From Azotobacter salinestris (lineage in GTDB: Bacteria; Pseudomonadota; Gammaproteobacteria; Pseudomonadales; Pseudomonadaceae), in assembly GCF_009363155.1 (NCBI RefSeq), contig NZ_CP045302.1:3083001-3147000 (forward strand): 64,000 nt of DNA. Reading direction: 5' to 3'. A program made the position numbers and the translations under genes. The notes beneath the pieces were generated by a model. It ran no database searches. It saw nothing but the letters and a program-made list of their open reading frames with translations, and had not been told where the DNA came from. Below, one piece after another: positions 60,342 to 64,000 of the stretch (the stretch's first letter is position 1; each line of letters starts with the position of its first letter).

Positions 60342-61091
60342 TCACGGGAGGACGAGCCGTACCTCGCCGAGGCGGCTGCCGCCAGGGCCGAAACTGCGCT
60401 CGACCAGCTGCCGGGCGCCGCCCGCCGCGACGATCAGTGCGCTGCTCGAGCAGGTGCCATAGTCCGGACTGGCGATGAACACGCTCGAGAGCAGGCGCTC
60501 TCGGACCAGGCCGACACCAGTATCCGGCAGCTCCGCGTCCGCCGCCGGCCGCCTGTCCTGCACCGCCGCCAGCAGACAATCCGCCCGCGGCGCTTCCAGG
60601 CACCCGGCCAGGGCCGCCTTGGCGCGGCGCAGCTTCGGCCAGGGCGTGTCCAGGCCGGCGTTGGAGATACCATAGAGACCTGCCGGCAGGCAGCGCGGCG
60701 CCGTTTCCCGGGCGTGGTAGTACCAGAGCTCCTCGTGCGTGCCGACCAGCAGGTTGAAGCCGGTATAGTCCCGCGCCCGTTCCGCCACCTGCGCCAGGTA
60801 GGCCTCGGGCGACAGATCGCCGAGCAGAAAGCCCGCCGGCAGCTCGCCGCGACTGCGCCGGCCGAGCGGCTGGCGCGGATCGCGAATGTTGGTCACTGCG
60901 GCGACGCGCCCGCCGGGGCCGACGCCCAGCCAGGTGCCGCCAGCCGTCAGATCGCGTCCGGCATGTACGCCCGGCGCCTCCGGCCAGGCGGCCAGGGGCA
61001 GGCTGGGACGGGCGTAGAACTCGTCGCGGTTGGCGGCCAGCAGCAGGGGGGTGGCATGGCCGGGGCGCCAGGCGAAAACGATCAGGCACAT
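60342..61091 (-). CDS. NRDE family (TANGO2-like) protein
   Basis: A 249-residue cytosolic protein. The start MCLIVFAWRPGHATPLLLAANRDEF contains the NRDE motif (AANRDEF) and a cysteine at position 2 that may become an N-terminal nucleophile. LTAGGTWLGVGPGGRVAAVTN, GFNLLVGTHEELWYYHA and GLYGISNAGLDTPWPK are family blocks. Relatives include human TANGO2, for which a haem-trafficking role has been proposed; bacterial function is unclear. It converges with the diguanylate cyclase gene. Confidence 0.9.
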   Translation of the reverse strand: MCLIVFAWRPGHATPLLLAANRDEFYARPSLPLAAWPEAPGVHAGRDLTAGGTWLGVGPGGRVAAVTNIRDPRQPLGRRSRGELPAGFLLGDLSPEAYLAQVAERARDYTGFNLLVGTHEELWYYHARETAPRCLPAGLYGISNAGLDTPWPKLRRAKAALAGCLEAPRADCLLAAVQDRRPAADAELPDTGVGLVRERLLSSVFIASPDYGTCSSSALIVAAGGARQLVERSFGPGGSRLGEVRLVLP

Positions 61092-61217
61092 GGCATTTCC
61101 TGTCGGTGGCGATGGGCGGAGGCTAGCGGCGATACCAGAGCCGGGCAAGGGTGGCAAATCCCTCATCGCCCGGTCAATTCCGGTACCATGCCGCCTTTGC
61201 CCAAGAGGGGGAGAGCG

Positions 61218-62000
61218 ATGGAGTTTCTGCTGTATCTGCCGCTGGGAGCAGCGGCCGGCGTGCTGGCCGGCCTGTTCGGCATCGGCGGCGGGCTGATCAT
61301 AGTGCCGGTGCTGGTGTTCAGCTTCACCGCCCAGGGTTTCGATCCGTCCGTGCTGACCCACCTGGCGGTAGGCACCTCGCTGGCCACCATCGTCTTCACC
61401 TCGATCAACTCGGTGCTCGCCCATCACAGCCGGGGCGCGGTGCTCTGGCCGCTCTTCGTCTGGCTGACGGTCGGCATCCTCGTCGGCGCGGTGCTCGGCA
61501 GCCTGACCGCCGCGGCGATCCAGGGGCCGATGCTGCAGAAGATCATCGGCGTGTTCGCCATCGCCATGGCCGCCCAGATGGGCCTTGACCTCAAGCCCAA
61601 GGCTCGCCGCGAGGTGCCCGGCAAGCGCGGCCTGAGCCTCGCCGGCGTGGTGATCGGCTGGGCCTCGGCGATCTTCGGCATCGGCGGCGGCTCGCTCACC
61701 GTGCCCTTCCTGACCTGGCGCAGCGTGCCGATGCCGCAGGCGGTGGCGACCTCGGCGGCCTGCGGCCTGCCGATCGCCCTGTGCAGCGCGCTGAGCTTCA
61801 TGATCGTCGGCTGGAATGAAGCCCATCTGCCGGCCTGGAGCCTGGGCTTCGTCTACCTGCCGGCAATGCTCGGCATCGCCGCCACCAGCATGTTCTTCGC
61901 CCGGCTCGGCGCCCATCTGGCGCATCGTCTGCCGCCGCGCCTGCTCAAGCGCCTGTTCGCCCTGCAGCTGTTCGGCGTCGGCCTGTATTTCCTGTTCTGA
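61218..62000 (+). CDS. Sulphite exporter TauE/SafE-family permease
   Basis: A 260-residue inner-membrane protein with about eight helices in two repeats. Each repeat holds the GxGGGxxxVP motif: [18 protein letters not shown] (about 17-34) and [17 protein letters not shown] (about 155-171). [20 protein letters not shown] is also typical. Family members export sulphite, sulphoacetate or related anions. GGGGGAGAG precedes the ATG. It is followed by lgt after 11 bases, so both are co-transcribed, as in Pseudomonas. Confidence 0.93.
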   Translation: MEFLLYLPLGAAAGVLAGLFGIGGGLIIVPVLVFSFTAQGFDPSVLTHLAVGTSLATIVFTSINSVLAHHSRGAVLWPLFVWLTVGILVGAVLGSLTAAAIQGPMLQKIIGVFAIAMAAQMGLDLKPKARREVPGKRGLSLAGVVIGWASAIFGIGGGSLTVPFLTWRSVPMPQAVATSAACGLPIALCSALSFMIVGWNEAHLPAWSLGFVYLPAMLGIAATSMFFARLGAHLAHRLPPRLLKRLFALQLFGVGLYFLF

Positions 62001-62011
62001 GGAGACCCCGG

Positions 62012-62839
62012 ATGCTGCCCTATCCGCAAATCGACCCCGTGGCTGTCGCCATCGGCCCGCTCAAGGTGCACTGGTACGGCCTGATGTACCTGGTCGGCAT
62101 CGGCGGCGCCTGGTTTCTGGCGGCGCGCCGCCTGGCCGGCTTCGCTCCGGAGTGGAGCCGCGAGAAGCTCTCCGACCTGGTGTTCTGGGTCGCCCTGGGG
62201 GTGATCGCCGGCGGCCGCCTCGGCTACGTGCTGTTCTACGATCTGGCAGCCTACCTGAACGATCCGAGCCTGATCCTGCAGGTGTGGCGGGGCGGCATGT
62301 CCTTCCACGGCGGGCTGCTCGGCGTGCTCCTGTGCAGCTGGATCTTCGCCCGGCGCAACGGCAAGGGCTTCTTCGAGCTGATGGACTTCATCGCCCCGCT
62401 GGTGCCGATCGGCCTGGGCGCCGGGCGGATCGGCAACTTCATCAACGCCGAGCTGTGGGGCAAGGCCACCGACCTGCCCTGGGCGATGATCTTCCCCACC
62501 GATCCGGCGCAGCTGCCGCGCCATCCCTCGCAGCTCTACCAGTTCGCCCTGGAGGGCGTGGCGCTGTTCACCATCCTCTGGTTCTACTCGCGCAAGCCAC
62601 GGCCGACCATGGCGGTATCCGGACTGTTCGCCGTCTGCTACGGCATCTTCCGCTTCATCGTCGAGTTCGTCCGGGTGCCGGATGCCCAGCTCGGCTACCT
62701 CGCCTTCGGCTGGCTGACCATGGGTCAGCTGCTTTGCCTGCCGATGATCCTCGGCGGCGCCGGTATGATGGCCTGGGCCTACCGCCGTCACGTACCCGGC
62801 AGAGTAGAAAATTCGCGCAGCGATTTTCCACCGCCATAG
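62012..62839 (+). CDS. lgt: Prolipoprotein diacylglyceryl transferase Lgt, C-terminus supplied by a repeat
   Basis: A 275-residue inner-membrane enzyme that adds diacylglycerol to the lipobox cysteine of prolipoproteins. Seven helices. [20 protein letters not shown] at the start, the catalytic Arg block GFRIGNFIN-like [28 protein letters not shown] and [15 protein letters not shown] are all conserved. The last residues, from about [11 protein letters not shown], are encoded by the hairpin repeat at 62804-62876, which has replaced or extended the native end. The active site is upstream of that change and should not be affected. Confidence 0.95.
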   Translation: MLPYPQIDPVAVAIGPLKVHWYGLMYLVGIGGAWFLAARRLAGFAPEWSREKLSDLVFWVALGVIAGGRLGYVLFYDLAAYLNDPSLILQVWRGGMSFHGGLLGVLLCSWIFARRNGKGFFELMDFIAPLVPIGLGAGRIGNFINAELWGKATDLPWAMIFPTDPAQLPRHPSQLYQFALEGVALFTILWFYSRKPRPTMAVSGLFAVCYGIFRFIVEFVRVPDAQLGYLAFGWLTMGQLLCLPMILGGAGMMAWAYRRHVPGRVENSRSDFPPP

Positions 62840-62876
62840 GCAGTGTCGGAAAAGACCTGCGGTCGTTTTCCACCCT
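62804..62876. repeat. REP-like hairpin repeat at the end of lgt
   Basis: Two hairpins: GTAGAAAAT (62804-62812) with ATTTTCCAC (62823-62831), one non-standard pair; and GGAAAA (62848-62853) with TTTTCC around GACCTGCGGTCG. The second hairpin copies the one at 7317-7344 with one base changed in the shared block. The first hairpin overlaps the last codons of lgt and contributes its stop region. The element may also terminate the tauE-lgt transcript. Confidence 0.7.
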
Positions 62877-62950
62877 GCGCCATGGGCCCGGCGCTTGAGC
62901 CGGGCCGGCTGGCCTCTTACCATGCCCCGTCCCGTGTCCCCGAGCCTCCC

Positions 62951-63745
62951 ATGAAACAGTACCTCGACCTGATGCGCCTGGTGCGCGAGCACGGCACCTT
63001 CAAGAGCGACCGCACCGGCACCGGGACCTACTCGGTCTTCGGCCACCAGATGCGCTTCGACCTGGCCGACGGCTTTCCGCTGGTCACCACCAAGAAGTGC
63101 CACCTCAAGTCCATCATCCACGAGCTGCTGTGGTTTCTGCAGGGCGACACCAACATCCGTTACCTGAAGGACAACGGCGTGCGCATCTGGGACGAGTGGG
63201 CCGACGCGAACGGCGACCTCGGCCCGGTCTACGGCTACCAGTGGCGCAGCTGGCCGGCGCCGGACGGCCGGCATATCGACCAGATCGCCAATGTCGTGGA
63301 CATGATCCGCAAGAACCCGGACTCGCGCCGGCTGATCGTCTCGGCCTGGAACCCGGCGCTGATCGACGAGATGAAGCTGCCGCCGTGCCATGCGCTGTTC
63401 CAGTTCTACGTGGCCGAGGGCCGGCTGTCCTGCCAGCTCTATCAACGCTCGGCGGACATCTTCCTCGGCGTGCCCTTCAACATCGCCAGCTACGCGCTGC
63501 TGACCCTGATGGTGGCGCAGGTCACGGGTCTTGCACCTGGCGAGTTCATCTGGACCGGCGGCGACTGCCACCTCTACGCCAACCACCTCGAGCAGGCCGA
63601 CCTGCAGCTCTCCCGCGAACCGTTGCCGCTGCCGGCCATGCAACTCAACCCCGACGTGAAGGACCTGTTCGCCTTCCGCTTCGAGGACTTCGAGCTGGTC
63701 GGCTACCAGTCCCACCCGCACATCAAGGCGCCGGTGGCGGTCTGA
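62951..63745 (+). CDS. thyA: Thymidylate synthase ThyA
   Basis: A 264-residue enzyme that makes dTMP from dUMP with methylenetetrahydrofolate. The catalytic Cys146 is in [14 protein letters not shown], the phosphate-binding Arg in [20 protein letters not shown], and [19 protein letters not shown] plus [13 protein letters not shown] complete the active site. The length equals E. coli ThyA. It follows lgt as in many proteobacteria; here 111 bases with a hairpin repeat lie between, so it may have its own promoter. Confidence 0.98.
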   Translation: MKQYLDLMRLVREHGTFKSDRTGTGTYSVFGHQMRFDLADGFPLVTTKKCHLKSIIHELLWFLQGDTNIRYLKDNGVRIWDEWADANGDLGPVYGYQWRSWPAPDGRHIDQIANVVDMIRKNPDSRRLIVSAWNPALIDEMKLPPCHALFQFYVAEGRLSCQLYQRSADIFLGVPFNIASYALLTLMVAQVTGLAPGEFIWTGGDCHLYANHLEQADLQLSREPLPLPAMQLNPDVKDLFAFRFEDFELVGYQSHPHIKAPVAV

Positions 63746-64000
63746 GCCCGACCCGCTGGCAGCAGGAGCACCAGGGCCTGTTGACGTTTTGGCGTGAGCC
63801 GCGTTGCCGCGCCAAATGCCGCCAGGCCGGGCCGCGTTCGGCAAGGCGCGGGTCGCCGGCAACGGTCATTCCCTTGCCAAGACCCGCAACGCCGCATGGC
63901 GGCATTTGCCGCGCAGCCTCGGCGGCCCCACCCGCAGGGACGGGGCCCGTTTGGCGCAGCACGGCGTCGCTCGTCGTTCATTTGGAATGACCAAACTTCT
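63746..64000. other. Terminal non-coding region with hairpin repeat copy 2 and a long inverted repeat
   Basis: No gene seen in 255 bases to the window edge. 63785-63816 is copy 2 of the hairpin repeat at 41544-41575. AAATGCCGCCA (63814-63824) pairs with TGGCGGCATTT (63897-63907), 11 perfect bases with a 72-base interior that holds further pairs (GCGGGTC 63848-63854 with GACCCGC 63881-63887). This may be the edge of a dispersed element that continues beyond the window. Confidence 0.5.
63785..63816 (+). repeat. Dispersed hairpin repeat, copy 2
   Basis: Begins CGTTTTGGCGTGAGCCGCGT and ends TGCCGCGCCAAA; TTTGGCG pairs with CGCCAAA. It matches the reverse complement of 41544-41575 at 26 of 32 positions. 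Changes at stem positions are compensated, so base pairing is kept in both copies. Both copies lie near GGGCCTGTT. Confidence 0.6.

Overview
The window is a high-GC chromosomal segment from a member of the Pseudomonadaceae, most probably Azotobacter or a close diazotrophic relative. Three observations point there: almost every housekeeping protein reads as a Pseudomonas orthologue in Pseudomonas-like order; one secreted protein carries C-terminal modules of the type found in Azotobacter alginate epimerases (AlgE R-modules); and one operon has a sigma-54 promoter with a NifA-type upstream site and encodes a NifX/NifB-like protein. This is read from sequence features and memory of the families, not from a database search.

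Layout. 1-2264: AT-richer accessory DNA with small membrane proteins and a small SmpA/OmlA-like gene split by an IS5-family element whose 4-bp target duplication can be read. 2614-7272: polyamine ABC transporter potFGHI, with a highly structured non-coding segment between potG and potH. 7437-11421: a five-gene minus-strand operon (SagB-like oxidoreductase, rhodanese-ankyrin protein, NifX-like protein, unknown protein, glutathione S-transferase) under a nif-type promoter. 11617-16190: CigR/RcnB-like protein, methyltransferase, two envelope lipoproteins (DUF4398 and OmpA-like), a catalase remnant, hexose-6-phosphate mutarotase and YciA-type thioesterase. 16353-28010: the phosphate block pstS, pstCAB-phoU, an M23 peptidase, a CorC-like membrane protein and phoBR, with Pho boxes before pstS, pstC and phoB. 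28056-38386: ubiCA, rubredoxin, an HU-like protein, an HDOD protein, recG, oxyR and several small enzymes or envelope proteins. 38702-41314: an 870-residue protein made of seven delta-60 repeats (a probable seven-bladed propeller) followed by three AlgE-like RTX modules. 41636-42818: an IS630-family element with perfect ends. 42832-63745: a Pseudomonas-like block with a 2OG-Fe(II) oxygenase, DUF523, AbrB-like and AEC transporters, serA and D-2-hydroxyglutarate dehydrogenase, FAA hydrolase, YjiK-like protein, rpiA/ilvA, two DUF2269-like proteins around an epimerase fusion, HAD phosphatase, rppH, ptsP, a diguanylate cyclase, an NRDE protein, a TauE-like permease, lgt and thyA.

How the parts work together. 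PstSCAB-PhoU with PhoBR forms a complete phosphate uptake and sensing module. SerA and the adjacent flavoprotein form the coupled serine-synthesis pair, with D-2-hydroxyglutarate as carrier of reducing equivalents. UbiC and UbiA are the first two committed steps of ubiquinone synthesis. PtsP opens the nitrogen phosphotransferase chain. No tRNA, rRNA, CRISPR array or replication origin was seen. Decay and mobility are visible at several points: two IS elements, a frameshifted and interrupted gene, a catalase gene reduced to its two ends, an AbrB-like transporter lacking an internal segment, and dispersed hairpin repeats, one of which supplies the last codons of lgt.
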